NCBI GenBank assembly: GCA_001972305.1
Contig: BDDD01001367.1
Location: 62,001 to 126,000, forward strand
DNA: 64,000 nt
Reading direction: 5' to 3'
From: Cephalotus follicularis
Taxonomy: Eukaryota; Streptophyta; Magnoliopsida; Oxalidales; Cephalotaceae
Shown: positions 1 through 11,125 of the stretch, piece after piece
Layout: each line of letters opens with the position of its first letter
How positions within the stretch are numbered: the stretch's first letter is position 1
Position numbers and translations under genes: made by a program
The notes under the pieces: generated by a model
Databases searched by the model: none
What the model saw: the letters and a program-made list of their open reading frames with translations, nothing else
Told to the model about the DNA's origin: nothing

Positions 1-1
1 T

Positions 2-106
2 GGTACATCTGTTACCGAAGACAGCTTAGATTTCATCTCCAAAGAGGACTCCATACACACGATGAATGAGGAGATTGTAGATGATTGTAAGCATTAGGTC
101 AAATGT
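2..106 (+). CDS. 3' end of an unidentified protein-coding gene (partial)
   Basis: An open frame enters from the left edge and ends at TAG 104-106, giving 34 acidic, serine-rich codons that end in DDCKH. It is followed by AT-rich sequence that reads like a plant 3' UTR. I do not recognise the family. The frame is short and could be chance. The support is only that it is open from the first full codon and that its composition is protein-like. Confidence 0.35.
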
Positions 107-2068
107 TCAGTTGCAGTAAAGTTTAGCCTTTCCTATTGTTTGTGGAGGCATATTTTGCGAGTGCTGTGAGGTTTGTGTGTAGGCCTCTTCTCCGCCAAGT
201 ACATGAATGTGAATGAATGAGGTCTTTTAGTCTGGTGTTTTCAGATCTTTGGCTTTATATTGGTGCATAGGTGAAAGCAGATACTACGAACTGTTTTATT
301 TCTTCTTTGAAACGATGAAATTCAGCTACGGGCACTTAAATAGTACTGTGGCACAGAAGACCAAAAACAACTGCCGCTGCAATTGGTACTACCACAAAAA
401 TACAAACCAAATGGGATAAGTTCAATGTTGTTCCCTAAATTTTGTAACATAAACTTTTCGTTTTAATTTTATGTTTACGGTGTGTTTGGTTTGAGTTATT
501 TTCTCAGGAGAATGGAATCAAATTTTTAGGTATAGTATTATCTAGAATTCTTTCTAACTTCAGATGGAATAACGTTTACATATTATATGGAAATGTTTAG
601 ATAATAAAAAAATTATATTTTTAGACATTTGTTTTGAATAACTAAATTTGGGTATACAAAGCACATATTCCAACTAAATTCGGAAATAACTCCTTCGATA
701 ACTAAAGCGATCGCTCTTCTGGATTTGTACTCTCGTAATTATTCGAGGCTTTCTTGTGTTTGTATTCTCTTGACGCTGTTTGCAAGCTCGTTGTAAGTAC
801 TCGCTCCTTGCATCTGTTCACTAAGTACCATGAGGGCATCTCGTAGAACCGAGAAAGGTAAATGCCATTACAGAAGGAAGACACCTTGTGCGAAGGTAGA
901 ACACATAAGCACTCCCTTTGAGATAGCCTCTGCAGAATTGATAAGGTGCCCTATTAATTATGTCCAACACATCACAAGCAGAGCTAGGTAGAGTCAAAGT
1001 TGGCATGTAGTAGCAGGGTATGGCCGCCATGGCCATGGCCTTAGTATCCCCGGCCAGTAGCAAGACTATACGCTGCTCACGCTCATCTTATTTTGAATTC
1101 CACCTTTCATTCATTCTCCTAAAAAGACAAAGGTCATTCAACAGCTATTGAATACATGATGGGTTTTGTTTTTCGCATTTTTAGCTAAAAGATTGAAGAA
1201 AATAGACAGCCCATTTCCGATTCAAAATGACAAGACAAAGGAACCCAACAGCAGTAGGAGGAAGGGGGCAGGAGCAGTCGACCCCGTTCCAAGATCTCCC
1301 ACAACGAGAACCTAACACATGGTTTATTGATAGTAAGCTGATTCAAAAAATGGATCATAGGTTGGTTGAATATCGAGTTTCGCTTAGGCTACGGGTTCTG
1401 TTCATGCACTACTAAGCCGCATACAGGATCTTAAACAGGTTACAGAGGGAAAGCTTGTTTGCAAGACAAATCCCAAATGTTTTACAAAGTAGCTGCAATT
1501 GGTATTGAATTCCCTCCTATTCCTCTAGCTGTTCTCGTAACCCGTCTTCTTCTTTGGCTAAGTTTTAAATCATTTGCTCTTATTGTTCTTGTTTAGGGAG
1601 GTAGTTCACTAAACTGTTCTTGGTGTCATTACCGTTGCTACTCCTATTGCTATTGCTACTGCTGTTTTTAAAACAAAGATAGGTGCCTCCCAGTCCTAGT
1701 CTTACGACATACCTTCTTCAAGGAGTTCAGTTCTTGAGTAGGAAGCTAAGGGATTCTTAAAAAGAAATAATTTGCCATTTTTTGACACATTTCTTTACAT
1801 AAAGACTCCGTTTATTCTTCTTTTCATATGGTAAATATTTTTCAAAACTTGGATTATGAATCGAACTCATGCTTGAATTAAATTTTTTGATACCGATGCA
1901 AATTCGTATTTCTAAAAATGTTGAAAGATACGCCAATGGTAAACAAAGTTCTTGTTTCATCACACAATGAGTTGTTAAGTGTCCCCCTATATTACATGGA
2001 ATCATAATTTTGTAACATTTCTGTTTAAAAAAATTAAAAAGTATTTGGCCCCATCAATGAAAATTTAT
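107..2068. other. Gene-free AT-rich intergenic stretch
   Basis: Only short ORFs without recognisable motifs occur on either strand. The stretch near 478-690 has the general look of MITE-derived plant sequence (it starts GTGTGTTTGGTTTG), but I could not find a matching inverted end. I see no RNA gene or conserved domain. Confidence 0.5.
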
Positions 2069-2343
2069 TAGAAATAAGGGTAAAGTACAAAAATACGCCT
2101 AAGTTTTATATAAGATGACACTTTAACCACTCATGTTTTAATAAGGACACTTTGACACAAAAAATTTAACGCCGTTAACAACTGTTAAATTACAGATGAA
2201 AAGACATAAATACCCTCATCTTCTCCTTTCCTCTTCAAAACAGCCACAATTTGTTTCTCTTCCTCCCTCTCCCCTTCTTTCCTCCATCCATTACCCTCCA
2301 AATCACTCTGCCCAAGACGCATCCCAGCCGTCCATGCCAAGGT

Positions 2344-2700
2344 CAGAGAAATCTTCATGCCCGCCTTCAGCTCCACCAAGACCGAAGGCAAGATCGTCTC
2401 TTGGATCAAATCTGAGGGCGACGCTCTCTCCAAGGGCTAGAGCGTCGTCGTTGTCGAGTTCGATAAAGCCAACATGGACGTCGAGACCTAGTACGATGAA
2501 ATCCTCGCCGCCATCATCGTCCCCGAGGGCGAGACGGCTCCCGTCGGAGCTCCCATCGGCTTTTAGCTGAGACCCAGGATGAAGTCGCCGAGGCCAAAGC
2601 TAAAGCCAAACCCGCCTGTTCTTCCACGGCCCCTCAAACTGTTACTCTCACTCCTCCACCTGCTACTGCCACTCCGGCTCCCGCGATCAAATCCCTCATA
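2344..2700 (+). pseudogene. Captured lipoyl-domain fragment of plastid pyruvate dehydrogenase E2 (dihydrolipoamide acetyltransferase)
   Basis: In the frame starting near 2348 the translation reads IFMPAFSSTKTEGKIVSWIK, then SVVVVEFDKANMDVET, then LAAIIVPEGETAPVGAPIG. This is the N-terminal lipoyl domain of the plant E2 subunit (LTA2-like class). The lipoylated lysine of the DKA motif is kept. Two in-frame TAG codons and a 1-nt frameshift near 2562 break it. After the shift, AETQDEVAEAKAKAK and a Pro/Ala/Thr-rich linker continue to about 2690. The catalytic acyltransferase domain is absent. It lies inside the Pack-MULE and is a non-functional gene capture. Confidence 0.85.
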
Positions 2701-2704
2701 AATG

Positions 2705-3562
2705 GGCTGTCGAACGTGCAAGTCTATTTGACTACGCGGAGGGGGATGGCTAAGCGTGCGAGAGTTACGGCGTACAAGGTGTGCTGGATTGGTGGGTGTT
2801 TCAGCACCGACATTTTAGCTGCTATTGACAAGGCAATTGAGGATGGTGTCAATGTAATGTCGATGTCCCTCGGTGGTGGAACATCTGATTTCTATAGAGA
2901 CAACGTGGTAATCGGCACGTTCGCTGCCATGGAGAAAGGCATTTTGATCTCTTGCTCGGCAGGAAATGCGGGGCCCAGTTCGTACAACTTATCTAATGTG
3001 GCTCCGTGGATTACTACGGTAGGTGCTGGCACACTGGACTGTGACTTTCCTGCTTATGCTAGTATTGGTAATGGCCAAAATTACTATGGTGTGTCACTTT
3101 ACAGAGGAAGTGAATTATCGGGTAAGTTGCTGCCCTTGATTTATGCTGCTAATGCGAGTAACTCGACGAATGGCAATTTGTGCATGATGGGTACTTTGAC
3201 AGCGGACAAAGTACGAGGAAAGGTTGTGTTGTGATCGTGGAGTGAATCCTAGAGTTCAAAAAGGAGCTGTGGTGAAAGATGCTGGTGGTGCAGGGATGGT
3301 TTTGTCTAATACTGCACCCAACGGTGAAGAGTTGGTGGCTGATGCTCATTTGTTACCAGCTACTTCAGTTGGTCAAAAATCTGGTGATGCTATAAAGAAG
3401 TATATCTCCACTGAATCTGACCCAACTGTTACCATCCTTTTTGAATGAACTAAAGTGGGTGTTAAACCTTCACCTGTGGTGGCTACATTTAGCTCAAGAG
3501 AGCCAAACTCCATCACCCCAAATATATTGAAGCCAGACCTTATTACACCAGTTAGCTAATTC
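2705..3562 (+). pseudogene. Captured subtilisin-like serine protease fragment (SBT1-type subtilase)
   Basis: The frames give VERASLFDYA and GMAKRARVTAYKVCW, then MSMSLGGGTSDFYRD, the oxyanion-hole region SCSAGNAGPSSYNLSNVAPW, the start of the PA domain, and after a frameshift CDRGVNPRVQKGAVV through [13 protein letters not shown]. This is the centre of a plant SBT1 subtilase. Breaks are a frameshift at about 3229-3234 (VVL then a stop), a Gly-to-stop TGA at 3446-3448, and a stop at the 3' end. The catalytic Asp and Ser segments and the prodomain are missing. It follows the E2 fragment directly inside the Pack-MULE, so the two captures have been fused. Confidence 0.88.
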
Positions 3563-3782
3563 AGTTATAAAAATGGTAAAATGGTCATTAAATATAGTTT
3601 TAAGTGGATTGCTGACGTGGATAACGAAGTATTGCACGGTCAACTAACGTTAGGTGTCAATATGTCTGACTTATAACAGATCAATGGTTTCAATGTCCTT
3701 ATTAAAACTTGAGTGGTTAAAGTGTCCTCTTACATAAAACCTAAGCGTATTTTTGTACTTTACCCTAGAAATAATAATAATG

Positions 3783-3967
3783 TGCATGACATGCAAGTTA
3801 TTTTAGCGATAAATAGCTCTGCCCCCAATGATGTAGTATATGGAAACATTATAAAGGACATCAAAGCTCTTAGTAAGGAATTTGATTTTTGCTTGTTTCA
3901 TTTTGTCAATGGGGATGATAATAAGCTAGCACATACTGTTGCGTCCTTTGTAAAAGACTCGATATAG
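3783..3967 (+). pseudogene. Fragment of a LINE-type RNase H (RVT_3-like) domain
   Basis: Just right of the Pack-MULE the frame reads MQVILAINSSAPND, then IIKDIKAL, then HFVNGDDNKLAHTVASF. This matches the C-terminal half of the RNase H domain found at the end of plant LINE ORF2 proteins, where the family pattern is roughly V..IN....(E/D)...I..I..L....F..V.R..N..AH.LA. No other LINE part is recognisable nearby. The first codons of the longest ORF here belong to the MULE end. Confidence 0.6.
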
Positions 3968-4237
3968 AATGTGTATGATAGATGCCCTAATGAAAACAAC
4001 CTTTTCGATAAAAAAAAATATATATCTGTCAAGTTCAAATCTCTATTATCCATTCCCTTTATGACATTACAAATTTAATTTTCATTTATCTATTTAATTT
4101 ACTAAAAATAACCTAGTTTTACACTAAAATAATATTTTAAAACTTGTCAAATGTCATAAAATCTACATACAACAACCTCCTAGACTTAATTCACATGCCA
4201 TGTGTCTCGGTCCAAGATTTTCTCTAACTCTGAGTGG

Positions 4238-4753
4238 TGTGACACTCTATTTGGTCTCGCACAAGAGAGTCGGCTAAGTCATTCGTGTTAGACAATTAGG
4301 CTAGCAACGCTGCACATATAAAGAAAATGCTCAATATATGCATCGTGAGATAATCGATAGTGTCACAAAATAAGCACACAAGACAACATGACAACAACAC
4401 AGAGACAAACACGCAGTATAAAAAGGCTAATCATTTCATTAATAAGGCAACACAATTACACACAAGACATGGGTATGGGGGACCCATTGGCACACAAGGC
4501 CTTACAACGTAGGCACACACATATAGCCAGTGAGCTAGCCCATCCTATATGGTGACTGACTCACACCCCTCCCCCCAAAGAGACTAAAATGCAAAATCCA
4601 TAATGGCACCAGTATACATTACATAGGCTTGAAATGACATAATGAGGAAATACAAAATTACAATGGTGCCATTACGATCTACGGCTAGCTACACTATACA
4701 CACACACGGGGCAAGTGGCCATAGGCAAAACAAGGGCCCTGGACAAGCTTGCA
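4238..4753 (-). repeat. 3' LTR of the gypsy element
   Basis: It aligns along its length with 11126-11641. Shared blocks include TTGGTCTCGCA, CAATTAGGCTA and AAAGAGACTAAAATGCAAAA, plus TAGCTACACTATACACACAC. On the plus strand it begins TGTGACACTC and ends CTTGCA. It keeps more G and C than the 5' copy. Confidence 0.8.
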
Positions 4754-4799
4754 TCGTGTCATTCACCCCCACTCAATCTGTCGACGTCCTCGTTGACTC

Positions 4800-5410
4800 A
4801 ACAGTTTGAAACTCTTTCATCTTCTGCTTGAAAGGTTATAGGTCTTGTGTTTGCTCCTAAGTCGTCTCCTCTGCTTCTAGTCCCCTCTACTTCACTAGAT
4901 ACTGTTGTCATGGACCTCTAGATATGTTCACCACTCTCTCTGTAAGTATTTCTTCCATTTTCTTGCTGTTCTACTTGACAATGACTGTAGGCTTACTATG
5001 CTGGATTCGTGTTGGATCTTCTAAATCGGCATGATAGGGCTTCAAGTTACTTATATGGACTACCGAGTGTATCTTCATCCATGAAGGGAGTTGAATCTCA
5101 TAGGAAACTCTCCCCACCTTCCTGAGGTTCTCGACATACTCTTCATATTTTCTCACTAATCTTTTGTCCTGCTTCCCCAAGAACCGAAGTTGTTCTGGTA
5201 ATAGTTTAATTAGAGCAAAGTTTCCCACTTCAAACTGTCTCAGTGTCCTTTCCGCATATGCCCACTTCTTCATTCTCTTCGTTGCTTTTTCCAAGTAGGC
5301 CCAAGCAATCTCAGTGTTTTTCTTCCAATCCTTTGTGAAGTTGTAAGCTCGTGGATTTGGAATTTTGTAGGATTCATCCATGGTCTAGAGTATATTCGGC
5401 TGTCTGCCCA
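4800..5410 (-). pseudogene. Gypsy integrase C-terminus and chromodomain remnant
   Basis: On the minus strand an open frame (4971-5381) begins MDESYKI. It contains KRMKKWAYAERTLRQFEVGN and LIKLLPEQLRFL, then VSYEIQLPSWMKIHSVVHIS, the conserved end of chromovirus integrase. Upstream, SPFEIIMGRQPN matches the integrase motif that precedes it. Downstream (about 4800-4930) broken frames resemble a chromodomain with a WRGLEAEETTWE-like core. Confidence 0.75.
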
Positions 5411-6330
5411 TAATGATCTCGAAAAGGACCCCTATTGGAAGAAGAATTTTGTTGGATATTAAAACAAAATTGAGCAGCATCAAGAAGTTAGGCCTAATTA
5501 CTCTGGTTGGCAGTTCACAAAATGCCGCAAGTACTCCTCTAATATGCTATTGAATCTCTCAGTATGGACATCTGTCTGTGAGTGATAGCTAGAAGAGATA
5601 TTCATCTGTGACCCAAGGAGCTTGAAAACTTCGAACCAAAAAGATCTTGTGAATCTAGCATTTTTGTCGCTTACTATGCTCTAAGGTATTCCCCAATATT
5701 TCACCACATGTTTGAAGAACAAGCGGGCTGTCTGTTCTGCCTAACAAAATCTCGAGGCTGGAATAAAGGTAGCATATTTAGAGAACTGATCTATCACCAC
5801 TAGGATGCCTGTGTAATCACCTGCCTTGGGAAGTCCTATTATGAAGTCAAAAGAAACACTTTCCTATGGCTTTGTAGGCACGGGTAGAGGCTCAAGTAAC
5901 CCATCTATTTTTTGTCTCTCTACTTTATCTTGCTGACAAACTAGGCATGTCATGGTGTAGTCCATCACATTGCTCTTCATTTGGGTCCAATAGTAGTTTT
6001 GCTTCAAAAGTGCATAAGTTCGATGCCAACCAGGATAACCGGCCTACAAAGCATCATGGAACTCTCGCAAAAGGATCTTCCTCAGATCTCCTGCCTTAGG
6101 CACATACAACCAATGACCCTTAGCCATCAATAGGCTTCCCTCAATCCAAAATTGTCGCGTCTTTCCTTAGTCCGCCAACTTCATGATAGCTTGTGGTTGC
6201 GATTCTTTGTCTAAGTTCTCTTTAATTCTCTCTCGCAAAGATGTCTCTACCTGGCTGGCTGATAATTGGGCTAGGGCTTTAAAGGCTATCAATTATATCT
6301 GTCTGCTCAAGGCATCTGTTGCTTTATTTA
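5411..6330 (-). pseudogene. Degenerate gypsy integrase core
   Basis: The region lies between the RNase H and integrase C-terminal remnants and has the right length for the zinc-finger and catalytic core of integrase. Stops and frameshifts prevent a continuous reading. The identity is inferred mainly from position. Confidence 0.55.
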
Positions 6331-6951
6331 TGCGTCCCACCTGTACTCAAAGTTGAAATCGAATTCAGCTAGAAACTCTTGCCACCTTGCTTGTTTCAGC
6401 GACAACTTTGGCTGAGTAAGAAAATGGCTAATGGCAGTGTTGTCAATTTTCACTGTGAACTTTGAACCAAGCAGATAGTGTCTCCATGTTCGAAGACAAT
6501 GAATTACTACCAGTAGCTCCTTCTCTTGGGTTGTGTATCTTCGCTCTGGCTCGTTCAACTTTCTGCTCTCATAGGCAACAGGGTGAAGCAAAGTTTGATG
6601 CATCCATTTACACTTCAAATGGTTGTACCACATTCAGGAGAGCCAATACTAGATCCCTTATCATTACGTCCTTCAAGTCATCAAAAGATTCTTGGCACTT
6701 GCTGGTCCACTGCCATTTTCTACCCTTATTCAATAACTCTGTCAAAGGGGTGGCTCGTCTGGAGTACCCTTCCATGAATTTGCGATAATAATTAGCCAAA
6801 CCAATAAGGATCGAAGTTCACTTACATTTGTTGGGACTCTCCATTCTTGGATTGCTAGCACATTCTTCAAATCCATACGAATGTGCCCTTGATCGATGAC
6901 ATGCCCTAGGAAATGAATATGCTCTTTTAGACGACCCGTCCTTACAAACAC
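6328..6951 (-). pseudogene. Gypsy reverse transcriptase 3' part and RNase H
   Basis: The minus-strand frames read EHIHFLGHVIDQGHIRMDLKN (last part of the RT palm and thumb), MANYYRKFMEGYS, and PLTELLNKGRKWQWTSKCQE. The RNase H follows, with HPVAYESRKLNEPERRYTTQ and WRHYLLGSKFTVKIDNTAIS. At least two frame changes separate the blocks. The RT coding sequence resumes on the other side of the nested insertion at 8752. Confidence 0.82.
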
Positions 6952-8746
6952 AACATGAACGAGTCGCCAGGTAGGAGAAAACCTTCTCTCTCAAACATAA
7001 AAGACATAACTATGACCTTAACTAAAAAAAAATCACTTGAAAGGCGTCATATCAAAATCTATTTCTAAAGCGCTTCACTAAAGCGCGATGACATACGCAG
7101 GTGCTAGGCAGACCTAAGGCAGAGAAGCCAAACTCACCGTTTTATTAAAACCCAACGTCATTCTGACGTAACCTCAAGCCTGATTTCTACGCCAGAGAAC
7201 CCATGGCTTCTCTGCTCGGCATCTATATAGGTCTAGCAACCTTCTCTGATCAGCTAAAAGAGATCCGAGCTCTGACTCCATAGGTCTGAGTTTTACCTCC
7301 AAAATACCTAATCCGACCTTAAACCTAGAGGTCTGATTTATGGCTCCTCTGGTCTACTATTATGCTCGGCAACGACTCAACTGGTTTGACCTCTGCTGAG
7401 GAGGTCTGCCTTCCATCCAGACATCACCTAGACTACTCGGCAAGGTCTGCCTAGAACTCTAATCTATTGTTTCCTTTTCTGCCAACCCTTTGAACACACC
7501 TCTTCATCTTTGATGCTCTGAAATTTGGGTCTACCGTAGACATAACGAAACAAAAATCATGCTGAACAACATACATCATAAAACATAAACTTCACAGATC
7601 TTTTAAATACTAAAATTCCACGAGATCAACATCTCAAAAAAATCTTATTACAACTATCAAATCATATATGACAACATTATAAATAACCCATAATGCCCCA
7701 AATGAATGTATGTAGGACTGGTCTGACAGCCAACCGAGGACCCTATGCCACGTTCTACCTTATGCCGTCCTTCTCTGCTTCTCTAAAAAATCTCTAACCA
7801 CTGCTTAACTGCAAAACAGGTATGGGAGGGGGTTAATCCAAATGACTAGTAAGTGAGAACAAAACATTCCCTGCATCCACCAAACACCGGATGCGAAGAA
7901 AGGTAACCGACCATATTTAGAATACACCCAATAATTAAAAATGATAATAATACTATCAGAGATTCACAATACCATGATTCTTCTTTGTCCTTTTACAGAG
8001 AAATAACAACACTTGAACATTTACCGAGGAGACGTCGTATCTTTCACGAATCAATCCTCGTCACATATCACATATCCAAACCCCGACCAAGAAGACGTCG
8101 TGTTTTCACGGTTCAGTCCTTGTCAACATTACACCTCAACCAAGGAGACGTTGTGTTTTCACGGTTTAGTTCTTGTTGGACATCACTTATCACAACACAT
8201 ACTCAACACTTTATATACATATACTTATCACACACATGTATCATAATCAGACAACCAACGGGCATGCAATCCCGACCAACAACATATACCATTCAACAAA
8301 ACACATATCACAACCAGACTCTTGAAAATCATTTTTCAATAAAGGAAGGGAATGTCCCACTCACCTGCTTTACTGTACCCTCCACTACAGACTAGCTCCT
8401 CTGCTGAAAACATCAAACTCTTGATGAACGCCAAAGGACGAAGAAGAAGAATTGAGAACACTCTTTCTCTCTCAAAACTACACAACTCGAGAAGACTCCA
8501 AGCAATGAAATGATGAACTCTCCAGATTTTTGCACTGATAATATCTGAACATTGGAAACAATGAAGCTTCCTTAGCACGCTTCACCATTTCACTCTTATC
8601 CCTTGGGCCTAATTTCTTGACTTTGGGCTTTAATATTTCTATCTCATATCCATTTCCACACAACAAAAGCCCATAGCCATATAATACTCAAGCCCAATTC
8701 ACACAAGCATATAAAAATTTAAATAAAACGGGTATAGGGTATTACA
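6927..8746 (-). mobile_element. Nested solo-LTR-like insertion within the gypsy RT
   Basis: A 1820-bp block interrupts the RT and is flanked by a 5-bp direct repeat CTCTT (6922-6926 and 8747-8751). Removing the block with one CTCTT joins the codons for FAQ-E-HIHF exactly. On the minus strand it starts TGTAATACCCTATACCC, a common plant gypsy LTR start, and ends GGTCGTCTAA. The last bases do not give the usual CA, so that end may be mutated. It has no coding domain, which fits a solo LTR. An internal tandem repeat lies at 8023-8190. Confidence 0.8.
8023..8190. repeat. Three imperfect tandem repeats of about 53-63 bp inside the nested LTR
   Basis: Units begin at 8023, 8086 and 8139 with ACCGAGGAGACGTCG, ACCAAGAAGACGTCG and ACCAAGGAGACGTTG. 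Each is followed by a TTTCACG block and then a TCAGTCCTTGT-like block. Each unit carries an ACGTCG or ACGTTG core of the bZIP-site type. Confidence 0.8.
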
Positions 8747-8751
8747 CTCTT

Positions 8752-9549
8752 GAGCAAAGGCACACTTCTCTTTCTTAACATATAACCGATTCTCCTGCAG
8801 TCTATCAAATACCTGACACAAATGTTCAAGCATGTTCCTCTAATGTAGAACTATAAACCACAATATCGTCGAGGTAGACTACCAAAAACTTGTCAAGATA
8901 ATCAGGAAAGACCTGATTCATCAGGGTGCAGAAGGTTGCAGGAGCATTGGTAAGTCCAAAAGCATGATCTGAAACTCGAATGCCCCATAACGAGTAACAC
9001 AAGTGGTCTTTTGTTCATCTTCCTCGGCAATCCGAATTTGGTAATAGCCAGATCGCAAATCAAGCTTTGCGAAGTACTTGGCTTGACTGAGTTGATCAAA
9101 TAGGTCAACAATCAAAGGAATATGGTACTTATTCCACACGGTAACTTTGTTCAGCGCCCGATAATCCACACACAACCTCAAACTCCCATTTTGTTTCTTT
9201 TGAAATAATATGAAGTACCAAAATGAGCTTTAGAAGGCCCTATAGAACCCGCCTCTGGGAGATCATTCAATTCTTTTCACAATTCAGCTAGTTCGGGCAG
9301 TGCCATTCGGTAAGGAGGTTTAGCTGGCAGTTTGACCCCTAGTAACAGCTCAATCACAAGATCTAAACCCCTTCGTGGTGGTAAGGACTGGGGTAGCTTA
9401 TCGAGCATGATGTCTTGGTAAGAGATAAGGAGTTGTTGAATGGACAAAGGAATAGGCTTATGCTTCTCATCTTCTGACACAACCAACATTACAACATAAG
9501 TAGGGTCACTTAGCTTGACTCCCTTTTTTAATTGGATATCTGAAAGCAA
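8752..9549 (-). pseudogene. Gypsy reverse transcriptase 5' part
   Basis: The minus-strand frames give MRLCVDYRALNKVTVWNKYH and KYFAKLDLRSGYYQIRIAEE, then [15 protein letters not shown], and near 8858-8885 the catalytic box [11 protein letters not shown]. Upstream (9277-9549) lies the protease-RT linker with PPRRGLDLVIELL and PAKPPYRMALPELAEL. Frameshifts near 8940 and 9200 break it. It joins the block at 6328-6951 across the nested insertion. Confidence 0.85.
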
Positions 9550-9615
9550 CTTCTTCTTGTGTAATGGTTGAGTTCATGACATTACAACACATGGGCAGTA
9601 TCCCATTATCAACAA

Positions 9616-10359
9616 TCAACTAGCAGCAGGGATAGGAATGGCCTTGGCTTGGGTCAGACACTCAAGTCCCAAAACCATGTCAAAATCTTCCATCGGTGCG
9701 ACAGTGAAGTTAACTCGTCCACCCCACTGCCCTAATTTCAACAGAACATCCTTTGCGAGCGCTTCCGTAGCTAAGGGCTTTGATTTTACTGCCTTCAACC
9801 GCCCAGTGTCTTTTGTGAGACACGTGCCTGTCCTTCGTGCTTCTTTTACGTCCACAACGTTACGAGTTGCCCCTGTATCTACCATGGCTTGGGAGGTCTT
9901 CCCATTGATTTCGATGTCGACATACATAAGGCTACCTCCATGACTTTTCTTGTTCTCCTCTAGTTGTTGATTGAGAGCGTTGAGAAATATGAGTGCCCCC
10001 ACCCACAAGGTTGTGGACTCTTTCTCTTCTTCTTGTCCTTCTTGCTCTTCAGTTGTGCCTCTGGTTAAAGCTTGTAAGGCATTCAAGGCCGCTTTGTGCG
10101 GGCATTCTGTTACCCTGTGAGGTCCATTACACAAGAAACAAGACATGGGTCTTCTTTGGGTATTCAAGACAGTAGAGTTGGAAGCTCTTGATGATGAAGG
10201 CTCTCTCGCGGGGTTGGGTCTCCTCGCCCATCCCCCACTTGTGGGTCTGCTTGCTTTTGAGAAATGCTCATTACTCCTTGATAGAGTCTGTGGTGGGATC
10301 TTCCTTTTTAGAGGGTTGTCCGCATAGTCATTCAGTCGTTCGACCGTTGCTTGTGCCAA
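9616..10359 (-). pseudogene. Gypsy nucleocapsid zinc knuckle and aspartic protease
   Basis: This 247-codon minus-strand frame contains a CCHC knuckle CFLCNGPHRVTECP (C-x2-C-x4-H-x4-C) and, about 95 residues later, the retropepsin active site MVDTGATRNVV. The tail (GLECLTQAKAIPIP) is typical of plant gypsy protease. It is among the best preserved pieces, but it is cut off from gag and RT by stops. Confidence 0.88.
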
Positions 10360-11125
10360 GGCAAGGTCTAGGACTCTCTGTCAATGCAATTTGGCTCTTG
10401 CCCACAACTTCAAGCCTTTCGTGAAATAGAACAACTTATCCTTCTCGAACATGCCGTGAATATCAAGCACGAGGCCAGAGAAGGACTTTACATACTCCCA
10501 CACATTACCTGTCTATATCAATTCCCTGAGGTGACGTCTTGCAATACTCCACATTCTCGAGCAAAAACTAATTCTTCAACTCATGCTTGAGGTCATCCCA
10601 AGTGTTAATGGTGCATCGATTGGCCTGTATGTCCACATATTTGGTTGGCCACCATAACTTGGCATCTTCTGCGAGATACATAGTAACCATTGTCACCTTG
10701 CTATCCTTATCTACATGGACCACATGAAAATATTGCTCCATGTCAAAGAGAAAATTCTCTAATTCTTCGGCATCTCGGGACCCCTCATAAAGCCTTGGCT
10801 CGAGTACCCTCGCTCTTCTAGCTTCCATGTTATTGGACCTCGTGTTGCTCATAGCGCGTACAAGGACATTTACTTGATCCTTTAATTCCCCAATTTCATT
10901 GCGGAGAGTAGTAATTGTTTATTTCATATTATCCTTAAAAGCATTCACTGTCTTGGATAATTCCCTTTGCGCGGTCTCAAGCTCTATTGACCGCGTCTGT
11001 AAAGGGTTCAAGGATGCAACCAAATTTTTCATCGTGACAACTCTTGCCTCGAGTTCTTCTGTAAAGGCCACTCTTGCCTCAAATATCTCAATAAGTTTAC
11101 GGTTCCCGTTGGAATGCGTAGCCAT
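10360..11125 (-). pseudogene. Gypsy gag (capsid) remnant
   Basis: The minus-strand reading starts ATG at 11123-11125 (MATHSNGNRKLIEIFEARVA) with a coiled-coil-like N-terminus and a stop after 67 codons. It continues with RARVLEPRLYEGSRDAEELE and NFLFDMEQYFHVV, then MYLAEDAKLWWPTKY, the conserved retrotransposon gag core. The start codon abuts the inner edge of the 5' LTR, which is unusual and suggests that leader sequence was lost. Confidence 0.82.

Larger units (their letters stand above)
2069..3774 (+). mobile_element. Pack-MULE (non-autonomous Mutator-like element carrying host gene fragments)
   Basis: The element spans 2078-3765 (1688 bp). Its two ends form terminal inverted repeats of about 72 bp with about 5 mismatches, both starting GGGTAAAGTACAAAAATACG. 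It is flanked by a perfect 9-bp direct repeat TAGAAATAA (2069-2077 and 3766-3774). Nine-bp target duplications and long TIRs are the hallmarks of Mutator-like elements. There is no transposase. Instead the interior holds, in the same orientation, a lipoyl domain from a plastid pyruvate dehydrogenase E2 and a large piece of a subtilisin-like protease, both broken by stops and frameshifts. This is the definition of a Pack-MULE. The pre-insertion site is restored by removing one TAGAAATAA copy. Confidence 0.9.

Noticed and set aside
702-1063. Minus-strand ORFs of 60-80 codons in the left intergenic region
   Set aside because: They have no recognisable motif, overlap each other in different frames, and have no codon pattern suggesting selection.
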